IMG/VR virus record: IMGVR_UViG_3300020171_000021
Span: 1 to 64,000 of that record
DNA: 64,000 nucleotides
Reading direction: 5' to 3' (one strand)
DNA from: a virus
The notes under the pieces were generated by a model. It was not told the DNA's origin. It did no database searches and saw only the letters and a list, made by a program, of their open reading frames with translations. Position 1 is the first letter of the stretch. Every line of letters begins with the position of its first letter. The translations under genes and the position numbers were made by a program. This document shows, piece by piece, positions 16,738 to 25,453 of this stretch.

Positions 16738-16925
16738 GAAGTATATTTGCACTTGTGGTGGTATTTATTATGGTATTTATTGCATTATTACCACCAGTTG
16801 GCATAGTAAGACTTGACTACTTTATAGAATCAATCTTATTTGCAGAAGCTGCTTGGTTTGCTGTCATATTTGTATTCAATAATATTTATGGGGGGCAGGA
16901 GGAACTATGTCAAACTACCATATAA
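16734..16925 (+). CDS. Membrane microprotein, 63 residues
   Basis: It overlaps the QueD stop by four bases and has two hydrophobic helices (about 3-23 and 33-50). Position within the deazaguanine operon does not reveal a function. Confidence 0.55.
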   Translation: MRSIFALVVVFIMVFIALLPPVGIVRLDYFIESILFAEAAWFAVIFVFNNIYGGQEELCQTTI

Positions 16926-17125
16926 CAATGAAATTAATAATCCTTGGACTGTTTGTATTAGGCAGCCCGTTATTAATACTGTTTCAAGCAGCATTAATAT
17001 TTGCACCAATTGGCTTTTGGCAATTAATAACCTTTACTATGATTGCACTAATGGTGTATATACCATTAGTGATAATCTTCTGGTGTATCTTCTGGCTGAT
17101 TATAGAAGTCTTAGGGATAAAGTGA
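16907..17125 (+). CDS. Membrane microprotein, 72 residues
   Basis: ATG 16907 follows CAGGAGGA. Two or three hydrophobic helices fill the protein (about 8-30, 36-52 and 54-70). It overlaps the previous membrane microprotein by 19 bases, so the two may form a pair. Confidence 0.6.
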   Translation: MSNYHITMKLIILGLFVLGSPLLILFQAALIFAPIGFWQLITFTMIALMVYIPLVIIFWCIFWLIIEVLGIK

Positions 17126-17129
17126 AATT

Positions 17130-17795
17130 ATGGGAATAATGGAAATTTTTGAGTCTATACAAGGTGAAGGAAAGTATATTGGTGTTCCTTCAATCTTTAT
17201 CAGATTTGCAGGATGTAATCTGCGATGCCCATGGTGTGATACAAAATATTCATGGAAAGAAAAAGGTGAATATACCACAACATCTGCTATTGAATTTATC
17301 AAATCAAAACCAAAATTTAAACATATCGTTTTCACTGGTGGAGAACCATTATTATATCAATATGATATTCTCGAAATAATTCGAGAAATAATGGCTAGAG
17401 ACTTGGTAATAACAATAGAAACCAATGGAACAATTATTCCTAGATTAGACCTATACGGTTTTATGAAATATATTGGACTATGGAGCGTTTCGCCAAAACT
17501 CTTTATGGGTGCTGATATGAACTATGCTGCTATCAGATGGTTTAACCAACAGCAGGGCGTTCAGTGGAAATTTGTGGTTGATGGATTACTGGATATTGAC
17601 CAGATACTTGATATGAAGGAACAGGCAATAATAACACCTGTAGAACATATTATAGTTCAACCAAACGGTATGGTTCCAGATTATCAAAAAGCCTGTCAAA
17701 ACTTAGCGGAATATGTAATTGACCACGGATTAACAGAACTTCGTGTATTGCCCCAATTCCACAAGATTTGTTGGAGTAATAAAAGAGGTGTGTAA
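17130..17795 (+). CDS. queE: 7-carboxy-7-deazaguanine synthase (QueE)
   Basis: The substrate-binding ESIQGEG start and the radical-SAM cysteines C29, C33 and C36 (CNLRCPWC) identify QueE. TGGEPLL at 69-75 is the SAM-binding GGE motif. The enzyme turns 6-carboxytetrahydropterin into 7-carboxy-7-deazaguanine. The 221 residues match the family. It shares its final bases with the FolE start (TAATGG), implying coupling. Confidence 0.95.
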   Translation: MGIMEIFESIQGEGKYIGVPSIFIRFAGCNLRCPWCDTKYSWKEKGEYTTTSAIEFIKSKPKFKHIVFTGGEPLLYQYDILEIIREIMARDLVITIETNGTIIPRLDLYGFMKYIGLWSVSPKLFMGADMNYAAIRWFNQQQGVQWKFVVDGLLDIDQILDMKEQAIITPVEHIIVQPNGMVPDYQKACQNLAEYVIDHGLTELRVLPQFHKICWSNKRGV

Positions 17796-18361
17796 TGGAA
17801 AAAAGTTATAATGACGCAGTAGCAGAACATTGTGTGAGAAAACTCTTACGTTATATCGGCGAAAATCCAGAAAGAGAAGGATTAATTGAAACACCAGAAC
17901 GTGTTGTAAGAATGTATAAGGAAATATTTGCCGGATATATAACACCGTGCCCAAATATGAAAGCGTTTACATCAAAAAGTAAAAGCATGGTGGTAAAATC
18001 TGGGATACTATCATTTTCACACTGTGAGCACCATGTTGTGCCAATAAAAATGTATGTTGATTTTGCTTACATTCCAAACGGTAAGGTAGTAGGTATTTCA
18101 AAAATTATCAGGCTCATAAGATGGTGCAGTGCGCGCCTAACTTTACAGGAAGAACTTGTTGAAAATATCGCAGATGAATTTATGGAACAGGTTAATCCAG
18201 CAGGATGTATGGTTGTAATAAGAGGGCATCATTTTTGTGAGGAGATGCGAGGTGTCAGAACAGAAAACTGCACCACGACATCAGCGATTCGTGGAGTTTT
18301 CGAGGAAGACCGTAACGTACAGAAAGAGGCGCTCAGCCTCATGAAAGAAGGTTGCAATTGA
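17795..18361 (+). CDS. folE: GTP cyclohydrolase I (FolE)
   Basis: The zinc ligands Cys77, His80 (HCEHH) and Cys148 (HFCEEMRGV) have the spacing of the type I enzyme. ENPEREGLIETP near 23-34 is the family's N-terminal signature. It makes dihydroneopterin triphosphate from GTP, the first step of preQ0 synthesis, and feeds QueD. The segment SARLTLQEEL corresponds to SRLQVQERL in the family. Its 188 residues are standard. Confidence 0.95.
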   Translation: MEKSYNDAVAEHCVRKLLRYIGENPEREGLIETPERVVRMYKEIFAGYITPCPNMKAFTSKSKSMVVKSGILSFSHCEHHVVPIKMYVDFAYIPNGKVVGISKIIRLIRWCSARLTLQEELVENIADEFMEQVNPAGCMVVIRGHHFCEEMRGVRTENCTTTSAIRGVFEEDRNVQKEALSLMKEGCN

Positions 18362-18373
18362 GGAGGTGAGAAG

Positions 18374-18601
18374 ATGCGAAGAGAATACACAGTATCCAAT
18401 AAAACAGTAATCGAACAAGTTCTTGCCGGAAAGACAGACGGTATGAAATTGGACGATGCAGTAACCGCAGTAAAAGCAGTAAAAACACTCGACAGAAAGG
18501 ATGTAGACGCGGGATGGAAGGCAGGTTTCAGAACTTATGCCACAGTCTACGACCAAGAAGGAATATTGATGGTAAAGCCCAAGACAGGAGTCCAGACTTA
18601 A
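18374..18601 (+). CDS. Hypothetical protein, 75 residues
   Basis: A GAGGAGGTGA site, close to the full archaeal Shine-Dalgarno sequence, precedes the start, so expression should be strong. The product is a small basic mixed alpha/beta protein with no recognised family. It closes the deazaguanine operon and is followed by a poly-T stretch. Confidence 0.65.
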   Translation: MRREYTVSNKTVIEQVLAGKTDGMKLDDAVTAVKAVKTLDRKDVDAGWKAGFRTYATVYDQEGILMVKPKTGVQT

Positions 18602-18604
18602 ATC

Positions 18605-18621
18605 ATCTTTTTTTTCTTTTT
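18605..18621 (+). terminator. Poly-T terminator
   Basis: A run of 14 pyrimidines that are nearly all T follows the stop codon by three bases. Archaeal RNA polymerase stops at such U-tracts without a hairpin. It separates the operon from the tRNA-like RNA. Confidence 0.5.
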
Positions 18622-18629
18622 AACAGCTT

Positions 18630-18695
18630 GGCGTGCTATGGTTAAATAACGTTGAAAGCTTGGCACCATCGTGGTTCAATTCCGCGAGCACGCCC
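18630..18695 (+). tRNA. tRNA-like RNA with atypical D and anticodon region
   Basis: A seven-base acceptor (GGCGTGC with GCACGCC) and a T-arm (CGTGG, loop TTCAATT, CCGCG) are clear, and GGTTCAATTCC is a standard T-loop box. The remaining 33 bases do not form separate D and anticodon arms. Instead ATGGT (18638-18642) pairs with ACCAT (18665-18669) around a 22-base loop. It may be a tRNA mimic, a decayed tRNA, or one containing a small intron. No anticodon can be assigned. Confidence 0.45.
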
Positions 18696-18717
18696 TTAAA
18701 ATTTTATTAGCCATAGA

Positions 18718-18728
18718 TTTATAAACTT
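18718..18728 (+). promoter_or_regulatory. TATA-box promoter
   Basis: TTTATAAACTT lies 41 bases before the start codon at 18759, which has an AAGG site. Confidence 0.5.
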
Positions 18729-18758
18729 AAAAACTAATTACTTCTTGAAGGTTTAATT

Positions 18759-19118
18759 ATGGACAGACACATATACATTCAAACTCAATTTATCGGTTAT
18801 CACCGATGGGATGATGCACCAGAATGTGTTGCATTTTTACGCAATACGCACCGGCATGTTTTTCACGTAAAAGTAACCGTTCCTGTACGGCATAATGATA
18901 GAGCAATCGAATTCTTTATGATGAAACGTATGATTGATAATTTTATTTCACGTGAAATTATTTTTCAAACTCCACCAGATGGAAATATGGGTAGCTGCGA
19001 AATGATGGCAGAAAAAATTGCAACATATATTCATCAATATTATAAATTCAAATGGAACGAAATTGTTACTGTAGAAGTAAATGAAGATAATGAAAACGGG
19101 GCAATTATTAGAACTTAA
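18759..19118 (+). CDS. QueD/PTPS-like paralogue
   Basis: The product is 119 residues, the same length as QueD, and has a HRHVFHV segment (His31, His33) where QueD has HGHNY. It also has an EFFMMKR helix in the MDFKELK position and SCEMMAEKI like the family's TSENIA helix. The catalytic Cys position is not obvious. It may be a PTPS-fold enzyme with another substrate in the deazaguanine route, or a non-catalytic partner. Confidence 0.6.
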   Translation: MDRHIYIQTQFIGYHRWDDAPECVAFLRNTHRHVFHVKVTVPVRHNDRAIEFFMMKRMIDNFISREIIFQTPPDGNMGSCEMMAEKIATYIHQYYKFKWNEIVTVEVNEDNENGAIIRT

Positions 19119-19161
19119 TAATGACAGGTAGAAAAGGACAATGTAATTGTGAGGACAGAAA

Positions 19162-19620
19162 ATGGAACAATCATCAAAACATAATCCAAGAATTTGGGTA
19201 GGAACAGAAGTCGAAGGCAGATTAAAAGGACTCAAAACTCTTTTTATCGCCTGCAGCATAGATAAAGAATTCTTTGGGCATCCGGTTGGAATAAACGCAA
19301 TTTGTCAAAAGCACCACATACATCATCTTTATTTCAATGCTGGAAAAACAAATTTTAATGAATATACTCACATTGAATACTTTTTAAATCGTGGATATTT
19401 TGTAACCATAGAGACTACAGACCCACAAGACATTCCAACTGCATTAAGATTTAATATTCGTTTGCATATCATCTGGAGGATAAGTGAAAATCATCTAGAT
19501 TTAATAAAACATACAGATACAATAAAAATTGAAGGACGACATGGAATTTATTGCACTACACCAGAACAAATGGTCAAAACAAAATGGACAGATTATAACG
19601 ATGACCAAGTAATTTGTTAA
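19162..19620 (+). CDS. Hypothetical protein, 152 residues
   Basis: The protein begins after GAGGACAGAAA. It has alternating strands and helices and a histidine cluster (HHIHH near residue 51). The C-terminal YCTTPEQMVKTKW stretch is distinctive, but I cannot name a family. Its place between the PTPS-like gene and the transglycosylase suggests a link to base modification. Confidence 0.65.
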   Translation: MEQSSKHNPRIWVGTEVEGRLKGLKTLFIACSIDKEFFGHPVGINAICQKHHIHHLYFNAGKTNFNEYTHIEYFLNRGYFVTIETTDPQDIPTALRFNIRLHIIWRISENHLDLIKHTDTIKIEGRHGIYCTTPEQMVKTKWTDYNDDQVIC

Positions 19621-19621
19621 T

Positions 19622-20194
19622 ATGCCAGTTCCACCACAATATTGTTATCTTTATCCTTCTATTCCTATACTTTGTAATTGTGGATGCGGCACAATTATTT
19701 GGCATAAAGGGTCGCAATTTGCACCTGGGCATTACAACAAAGGAAAACAAATTCATACAACAGAACAAAAACAAAAATGGGCGAAAATACGTAAAGGTCG
19801 TCCGAGTCCAACTAAAGGAAAAATTGGACATGTAGCCTGGAACAAAGGATTATTAGGATATCATGCAGCTGAGCATCATTATAATTGGCAAGGAGGAATA
19901 TCTTTTCTTCCTTACTGTGAAAAATTTAATCGAAAACTGAAAGAAGCAATCAAAGAACGAGATAATCATACTTGCCAGTTATGCGGTATAAAACAAAACA
20001 AAAGATTACAGGTTCATCATATTCATTATAAAAAAGAAGATTGTGAGCCTGATTTGATAGCACTTTGCGTAAGATGCAATCCTAAAGTAAATTTTAACAA
20101 AAACTATTATGAAAATTTATTCATGAACAAGTTGAATGATAGAGAATTATTGTTCTGGACAAAAAGATATATAACTAATAAAAATAAACTATAA
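19622..20194 (+). CDS. HNH homing-type endonuclease with NUMOD3-like motif
   Basis: The N-terminus has a CNCGCG...GH Cys/His module (about residues 18-40) and then NUMOD3-like Lys/Gly-rich segments. The HNH nuclease has CQLCG (near 120), VHHIHY (near 137) and CVRC (near 155). It is a free-standing endonuclease, close in layout to the one at 58090. Such genes spread by cutting alleles without them. It starts two bases after the previous gene, typical of neat insertion between genes. Confidence 0.9.
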   Translation: MPVPPQYCYLYPSIPILCNCGCGTIIWHKGSQFAPGHYNKGKQIHTTEQKQKWAKIRKGRPSPTKGKIGHVAWNKGLLGYHAAEHHYNWQGGISFLPYCEKFNRKLKEAIKERDNHTCQLCGIKQNKRLQVHHIHYKKEDCEPDLIALCVRCNPKVNFNKNYYENLFMNKLNDRELLFWTKRYITNKNKL

Positions 20195-20205
20195 TAGAGG
20201 ACAAA

Positions 20206-21303
20206 ATGACATTAATTTATTTGCCAATCGAAAAATATTCGGAAAGATATACAACTCAATTGCACTCGTGGATAATTGCAGAATTACAAAAACATAATGT
20301 TGATTATATAACGGTAGAAGGCGAACAATTAACTGACCGCATTGATGACGGACAAGTATTGGACGGATGCGGTAGGCCACATTATGCGCTAACACAAATG
20401 GCGCAGATTATGAGAATGATGCGACGCGACGAAATAAAATCTGGCGATAAGATTTTTAGCATGGATGTGTGGACGCACGGACTTGAAGCAATTCCTTATG
20501 CTGCAACGGTGCAAAAGAAAAATATTGATATGTACCACTTTAATTGTGCTGGGTCGTTTGAAAAGAATGATTTTATAAATCTGACCGGGATGACACCGTG
20601 GGCGCATTATCAAGAAAAAGCTTGGTTTGCAGCTTGCAAGAAAGTCTTCTTTGCAGCTGATACATTAAGGCAAATGGCATTCCAAGAAGATATGTTTGAT
20701 GACCGTAATGACAAAGCAGTGCTGACAGGGTTAGCATTTAATTCAACGGATGTCTATAATACCATTCCTAAAGAAGACCATCGTGATTTGGACGAAAAAG
20801 AAAACATCTGTGTTTTTCCTCATAGATGGGACAATGAAAAAAGACCGGAAAGATTTTTAGAAGTAGCTAAAGAAGTTAAAAAAGAATATCCAGACGCGCG
20901 ATTTGTAATAACTACTGGTAGAAAAGAATTTACAGGAACGGCACCGATTGAAGAAGCATTACAACTTCAAAAGAAAGGTATTGTTGAAATCATGACAAAT
21001 TTACCCAAAGTTGAATATTACAAATTACTGGCCAAATCTAAGGTAATTTTTAGTTCTGCTTTGCAGGACACCGTTGGAAATTGTCTCCTTGAAGCGATAA
21101 CGCATGGTTGCACTCCAGTTGCTACGGATGAAGTATCATATCATGAATATTTACCAGATAATTTTTTATATCAAGATAAAAACTTAAACCAAGCAGCAGA
21201 TATGGTTACAGAATATCTTGACCATCCAGTGGACTGTTTTGAATTTATTCAGAAATATGACCATAGTATCGAAAACATGCTTAAAGAAATGGAGTTGATT
21301 TAA
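20206..21303 (+). CDS. GT-B glycosyltransferase (GT4-like)
   Basis: The second half shows the nucleotide-sugar domain: a FPHRWDNEKRPERFLEVAK segment, then the acidic KVIFSSALQDTVGNCLLEAITHG block with the E-x7-E-like pattern near 300. The first half has a VWTHGLE segment. The acceptor is unknown: modified DNA, virion protein and host surface sugars are possible. It lies between an HNH gene and the HD/DpdA pair, so glycosylation of a modified base is a testable idea. Confidence 0.8.
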   Translation: MTLIYLPIEKYSERYTTQLHSWIIAELQKHNVDYITVEGEQLTDRIDDGQVLDGCGRPHYALTQMAQIMRMMRRDEIKSGDKIFSMDVWTHGLEAIPYAATVQKKNIDMYHFNCAGSFEKNDFINLTGMTPWAHYQEKAWFAACKKVFFAADTLRQMAFQEDMFDDRNDKAVLTGLAFNSTDVYNTIPKEDHRDLDEKENICVFPHRWDNEKRPERFLEVAKEVKKEYPDARFVITTGRKEFTGTAPIEEALQLQKKGIVEIMTNLPKVEYYKLLAKSKVIFSSALQDTVGNCLLEAITHGCTPVATDEVSYHEYLPDNFLYQDKNLNQAADMVTEYLDHPVDCFEFIQKYDHSIENMLKEMELI

Positions 21304-21818
21304 TGCGAATTAAAACAGCAAATCTTATCCTGGAACTGTATGAATCAGAACTTAAAGATGCACCTTGTTCAAAAGTGCATCATTTAAATGTTCGTGGCGG
21401 ACTAATGCGACACTTACTTCATGTTGGAATAGAGGCAATAGAACTCGACCCAATGAATGAAACTTTAACTGCATTAGCATTTATACATGATATTGGAAAG
21501 GCCAGGACATATAAGATTTCAAAGCATGTGGTTGCAGGGGTTATCGAAGATAAAATCGAATATGTTGAACCCGCAGTTGACCACTTAATAAATACCATCG
21601 CAATGATAGAAGAAGTCCATGAATATACTGAACATCATTTAACTCAGGAAGAACTTCACGCGCTTCAATATCATCATGGAGGCTTTAGTCCATTTGCAAT
21701 TGCAAATAAATCTCCGCACGGTACAGTTTTAACTGAACTTGCTATAAAATTGCATTACTGTGATATCCTTGCGTCGTTAAGAGAAACCAACGGTTATTAC
21801 GAACCTAAACATATATAA
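21303..21818 (+). CDS. HD-domain phosphohydrolase
   Basis: Metal-binding residues are visible as GLMRHLLHV (first His near 38), FIHDIGK (His-Asp near 59-60) and later HHG residues near 118. The 171-residue size suits nucleotide phosphohydrolases. Next to a base-transglycosylase, it may act on nucleotides or remove host nucleotides. It overlaps the glycosyltransferase stop by one base. Confidence 0.8.
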   Translation: MRIKTANLILELYESELKDAPCSKVHHLNVRGGLMRHLLHVGIEAIELDPMNETLTALAFIHDIGKARTYKISKHVVAGVIEDKIEYVEPAVDHLINTIAMIEEVHEYTEHHLTQEELHALQYHHGGFSPFAIANKSPHGTVLTELAIKLHYCDILASLRETNGYYEPKHI

Positions 21819-21822
21819 ACCC
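21811..21822 (+). promoter_or_regulatory. TATA-box promoter before the DpdA-like gene
   Basis: ATATATAAACCC overlaps the end of the HD gene and lies about 40 bases before ATG 21855, which has CAGAGGACAGTAACA in front. Confidence 0.5.
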
Positions 21823-21854
21823 TAAAATCAATTAAGATTCAGAGGACAGTAACA

Positions 21855-23234
21855 ATGAATCAAGAAGAAAAAGGTGATGCAAAATTTTTGCCCGCATCCA
21901 CTACAACTTGTGCAGGAACATTCGGAAGTCATCCTGATATGCAATATATACCCGCCATGCTTGGGGCGGTCGAAAATGAGATTTTAAAAAGTAAGTATGT
22001 TCCTTCTCAGCTTGGTCAAAAGAATGGAATCTATGAACAAACACGCTTTATACCTGCTACATATATTAGGTGGGCAAGTGACACTTATGCCAATTCAAAA
22101 TTCATTCCTGCGGATGTTTTGACCTCAAGAACAAACCAGGTTGAAGACAAAGGCTTCTCGGTAACCTGGTGGCAAAAAGATTCAATGTTCCATTACGACA
22201 GCATGCTTGTAAGTGCATTTTATGGAATAAAAATTCCCAATTACAGAGAAAAATATAATATTCCGAGAAAAGGATTTACATTAATCGGTGACTCTGGAGG
22301 ATTTCAAGTAGCTAATGTTGAAGGAGCAACAATGAATCCTGCAAATTTGGCTAGATGGTATAACGAAAACGTAGACAAGGGATTTATATTGGATACACCA
22401 ATTGTCAAATACGACCCACATCATAAAAAGTCTATGCCATTTGATTTTGAAACGGCGCTAAATAGAACTTATAGTGATACTGAAACTATGATGAAAATTA
22501 CAGACGTTCCTCTTTATGGCATAATGCATGGACATAATAAGGAGCAACTAAATGCCTGGTGGAAGAAGATGAGTGACTTTCATTTCGACGCCTGGTGTGG
22601 CGGTGCTAAACCTGCATCAGACCCAATGCTTCAAGCACTTATGTGCATGCAACTAAAAGAGTTTGACATCAAGAGAGTTCACATACTGGGAGTTTCTGGA
22701 TTTAGTGTGGTTCCAGTTCTCGCATACGCATCGAAATATTTTGATTTTCTAAGTTACGACTCTGGTTCATATGGCGAAGGAGCCATGTACCGCGCCTACC
22801 GGTTTCCGCAAAATCCACAAGCAAAAATATATTTTGGACGTGACAATAAAAATCATCTTAAAACATTACCATGTGACTGCGAAGTATGCAGATGGGCAGA
22901 ACCAGAAATGCTTTACAAAGAAGATTCATTAGCTGGAGCATTGTTATCATTACATAACCTGATAATTTATATCCGATATAATCAGTTTATGAAAAGTATT
23001 GCAAAGGATGAAGAATACTTCAGACAATACCTCCAAGGAAATTTTGAGCCAAGTGATTGTGGAGAAAAAGAAGGACGCAAAGGTATGAAGCCAAAAGTTC
23101 TTGAAGCAATTGACTTCATCGAGTACACGGCCACAAATGGATTAGATGCAGGATATCAAAAGTACAAAAAATATTTTGAAACTGAAACTGTAGCTCCAGT
23201 GTTTGCAGAAGAACGTGGTTCATTGTTTGATTAA
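21855..23234 (+). CDS. dpdA: DpdA/TGT-like DNA-guanine transglycosylase
   Basis: GDSGGFQ at 145-151 holds the TGT-family Asp146; a second candidate Asp lies in SYDSGSY near 302. The zinc site is Cys340, Cys342, Cys345 (CDCEVC) and His367. TGT enzymes swap guanine for a deazaguanine; DpdA forms do so in DNA. The linked FolE, QueD and QueE genes support this. Unusually, residues 10-86 carry five copies of a [KRQ][FY][ILV]P[AS] motif. The protein ends RGSLFD, a possible clamp-binding tag. Confidence 0.85.
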   Translation: MNQEEKGDAKFLPASTTTCAGTFGSHPDMQYIPAMLGAVENEILKSKYVPSQLGQKNGIYEQTRFIPATYIRWASDTYANSKFIPADVLTSRTNQVEDKGFSVTWWQKDSMFHYDSMLVSAFYGIKIPNYREKYNIPRKGFTLIGDSGGFQVANVEGATMNPANLARWYNENVDKGFILDTPIVKYDPHHKKSMPFDFETALNRTYSDTETMMKITDVPLYGIMHGHNKEQLNAWWKKMSDFHFDAWCGGAKPASDPMLQALMCMQLKEFDIKRVHILGVSGFSVVPVLAYASKYFDFLSYDSGSYGEGAMYRAYRFPQNPQAKIYFGRDNKNHLKTLPCDCEVCRWAEPEMLYKEDSLAGALLSLHNLIIYIRYNQFMKSIAKDEEYFRQYLQGNFEPSDCGEKEGRKGMKPKVLEAIDFIEYTATNGLDAGYQKYKKYFETETVAPVFAEERGSLFD

Positions 23235-23246
23235 CTCGGTAGTAAT

Positions 23247-23378
23247 ATGAAAGCAAAATCACAAGCTGAAATAGACATTGTGGATAAAATAAATGCAATT
23301 ACCGATACAATAACAGGATTGGAAAACGGTATTAAAGTATTGCAACAAGAATTAATAATAGTGAGAAATACACAATGA
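23247..23378 (+). CDS. 43-residue coiled-coil microprotein
   Basis: The product is a single amphipathic helix with Ile/Leu at heptad positions. It overlaps the PolB start (ATGA), so it is translationally coupled to the polymerase and could be a partner. It has no known family. Confidence 0.55.
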   Translation: MKAKSQAEIDIVDKINAITDTITGLENGIKVLQQELIIVRNTQ

Positions 23379-25408
23379 AAGAATTGCGCTTAGGATTTAT
23401 AGACATAGAGGTAGAGAGTCCTTTAGAATTTCCTAAGCCAGAATTTGCTAAATTTCCAATAACTGGCATTACTCATTATGACAGTTTTTTGGATAAGTAT
23501 TTCACTTTAACATATCAAGCAGGGCAAAAAGTTGAATTTATTCAGCGTGCGCCAAACTGGGATGTCTACCATTTTGACGACCCGTTGCAACTTGGAATAA
23601 GATATGTGAAATTAATGCGATTTTTAGACCCTGATGTAATTATTGGATTCTACAGTAGAAAGTTCGACTTACCTTATCTATTCAAGTGGTTTGAAAATAA
23701 TAAACTTCCAGTTGGGTCGTTCTCAAATCTGGGCAATGCCTATTACAGCAGAGAAAAACCTGTTATTGAAGGTCGCCATACATTTGACTTACATGATGCT
23801 GATAGAACTTTTAAGAAAAGAACGTCTTACAAATTAAAAGATATTGCCATCGAAGAAAATCTTCCTGTGAAAAAAATGGAGATTGATTGCAACCCGGGCA
23901 GAGTTCTTGAGCTGCGTGGCATGGCAATAATGGAAGAATACAATAAGGTAGACGTTGAAACCACTGTTGAAATGGATAAAAAACTTCAGCACTTAAAACG
24001 ATTTGTTGCCAGGTGGAGACTTGCAGGTCTTAATGACATAGATAAAGCAATGTCTAATTCTGTGGTTATTGATAATGTAATGCTGCGAGATGCAAAAAAC
24101 AATAATATAGTTCTTCCATCAAAACCTGATAAAGTTTCAGATAATGATGAAGACGACGATATAACTGGCGGGCTTGTTCTTCAACCAATAATCGGAATAC
24201 ATGACTGGGTAGACGTATTTGATATGACAAGATTCTATCCTATGCTAATTCTTCTACTTTGCATGAGTCCTGAAAATATCAGTGAATTTGGAACTTTTGT
24301 TTCGTCAAACGGAACTCGATTTATAAATAATCCAAATGCTTTCTTGCCACGTATTGTTGCAAAACTCTTTTTAGAACGAGATAAAGTTCAAGCAGAGAAA
24401 AAGAAATTATCTCCTGATGACCCATTATATTGGAAGTTATCAGAAGAAGATGAGAATATTAAATTCCTAGTAAATTCTATTTTTGGCGTTACTGGATTGA
24501 AAACATTCAGATTATATGACCCAAGAATAACAGATAGTATAACCACATCTGGTCAAACTATGATTCGAGAGGTTAAAACATATAACGAATCAAAAAACCT
24601 TGTTGTAACTTACGGTGACACAGATAGTAATCATACAAAAATGAATGTGTCAAACATTGATGACGCATTAAAAACCGGAGAAATTTTAGCAACTGAACTT
24701 AATACCATGTTTCCGATTTGGGCAAAAAAACATTTTAATGTTGACAATGGAGAGACATTAAAAATTGTATTTGAAAAAATATATCGCAGAATAGTTTATA
24801 TTCCAAAAAAGGATGGCGATGGTGCAAAGAAACGATATTTTGCTAGATTGGTTTATGAGAAAGGTAAAATAACAGACCAAATATATGTTAGAGGTCTGGA
24901 TTATAGACGGTCTGACGCATCAAAAGTAACCAAGGATATGCAATGGGAAATAATGAAAATAATTTTATATACCGAGAATATGCAAGAAATGAAAAATAAA
25001 ATAATTGCATATCTGAGACCAATTATAGATAATTTTGAAAATTTACCATTATCTGATATCGGAATGCCTCAATCTTTTACAAAACCATTAACATCATATG
25101 GTAGAGAAGGAAAAGGCGGCCAGAAAATCGGTCTTGACCCAGAAATCAGAGCTGGATTATATTGTAATAATTATTTGAACACAAATTATGGTGAGGGGTC
25201 AACGGTAAAATTATTGCACATAACAAAAATAGAAGGATATCCGCAGACGGACGTTATTGTATTTGATGACGAGAAAACACTTCCAAAAATTGAAGTAAAT
25301 TATTCTAAAATGATTGATTCCACAATAAAAAAGAAAATTGAAAGAATTATTTCAGTTGCTGGGGTTTCATGGAATGAAGTTATAGGGACGCCGACACTAT
25401 TTGACTAA
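23375..25408 (+). CDS. polB: Family B DNA polymerase
   Basis: The proofreading domain has FIDIE (Asp10, Glu12), DVIIGFYSRKFDLPYL and the YNKVDVETT motif. The polymerase domain has motif A DMTRFYP (283-289), motif B KFLVNSIFG near 367, motif C YGDTDS (413-418) and KKRYFA near 485. At 677 residues it is a compact form without extra insertions. It ends GTPTLFD, a clamp-binding-like tag where other PolB enzymes carry their PIP box. Confidence 0.95.
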   Translation: MKELRLGFIDIEVESPLEFPKPEFAKFPITGITHYDSFLDKYFTLTYQAGQKVEFIQRAPNWDVYHFDDPLQLGIRYVKLMRFLDPDVIIGFYSRKFDLPYLFKWFENNKLPVGSFSNLGNAYYSREKPVIEGRHTFDLHDADRTFKKRTSYKLKDIAIEENLPVKKMEIDCNPGRVLELRGMAIMEEYNKVDVETTVEMDKKLQHLKRFVARWRLAGLNDIDKAMSNSVVIDNVMLRDAKNNNIVLPSKPDKVSDNDEDDDITGGLVLQPIIGIHDWVDVFDMTRFYPMLILLLCMSPENISEFGTFVSSNGTRFINNPNAFLPRIVAKLFLERDKVQAEKKKLSPDDPLYWKLSEEDENIKFLVNSIFGVTGLKTFRLYDPRITDSITTSGQTMIREVKTYNESKNLVVTYGDTDSNHTKMNVSNIDDALKTGEILATELNTMFPIWAKKHFNVDNGETLKIVFEKIYRRIVYIPKKDGDGAKKRYFARLVYEKGKITDQIYVRGLDYRRSDASKVTKDMQWEIMKIILYTENMQEMKNKIIAYLRPIIDNFENLPLSDIGMPQSFTKPLTSYGREGKGGQKIGLDPEIRAGLYCNNYLNTNYGEGSTVKLLHITKIEGYPQTDVIVFDDEKTLPKIEVNYSKMIDSTIKKKIERIISVAGVSWNEVIGTPTLFD

Positions 25409-25431
25409 AAGTTTATATAAAGAGAAAACAG
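25409..25431 (+). promoter_or_regulatory. Promoter copy 1 of a 23-bp duplicated TATA element
   Basis: The 23 bases contain TTTATATAAAG and are identical to 26978-27000. They start two bases after the PolB stop and precede the GAGGACA site of the nucleotide-pool operon. Confidence 0.65.
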
Positions 25432-25453
25432 TTTAAGTATGAGGACAGTAACA

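Noticed and set aside
18630-18695. Pyrrolysine or selenocysteine tRNA
   Set aside because: CTA occurs near the 5' end, but not in an anticodon position, and the arms do not match either special tRNA.
22000-23234. Ordinary tRNA-guanine transglycosylase for archaeosine
   Set aside because: No PUA or other tRNA-binding domain is seen, and its setting among replication genes with a clamp-like tag favours DNA as substrate, although tRNA is not excluded.
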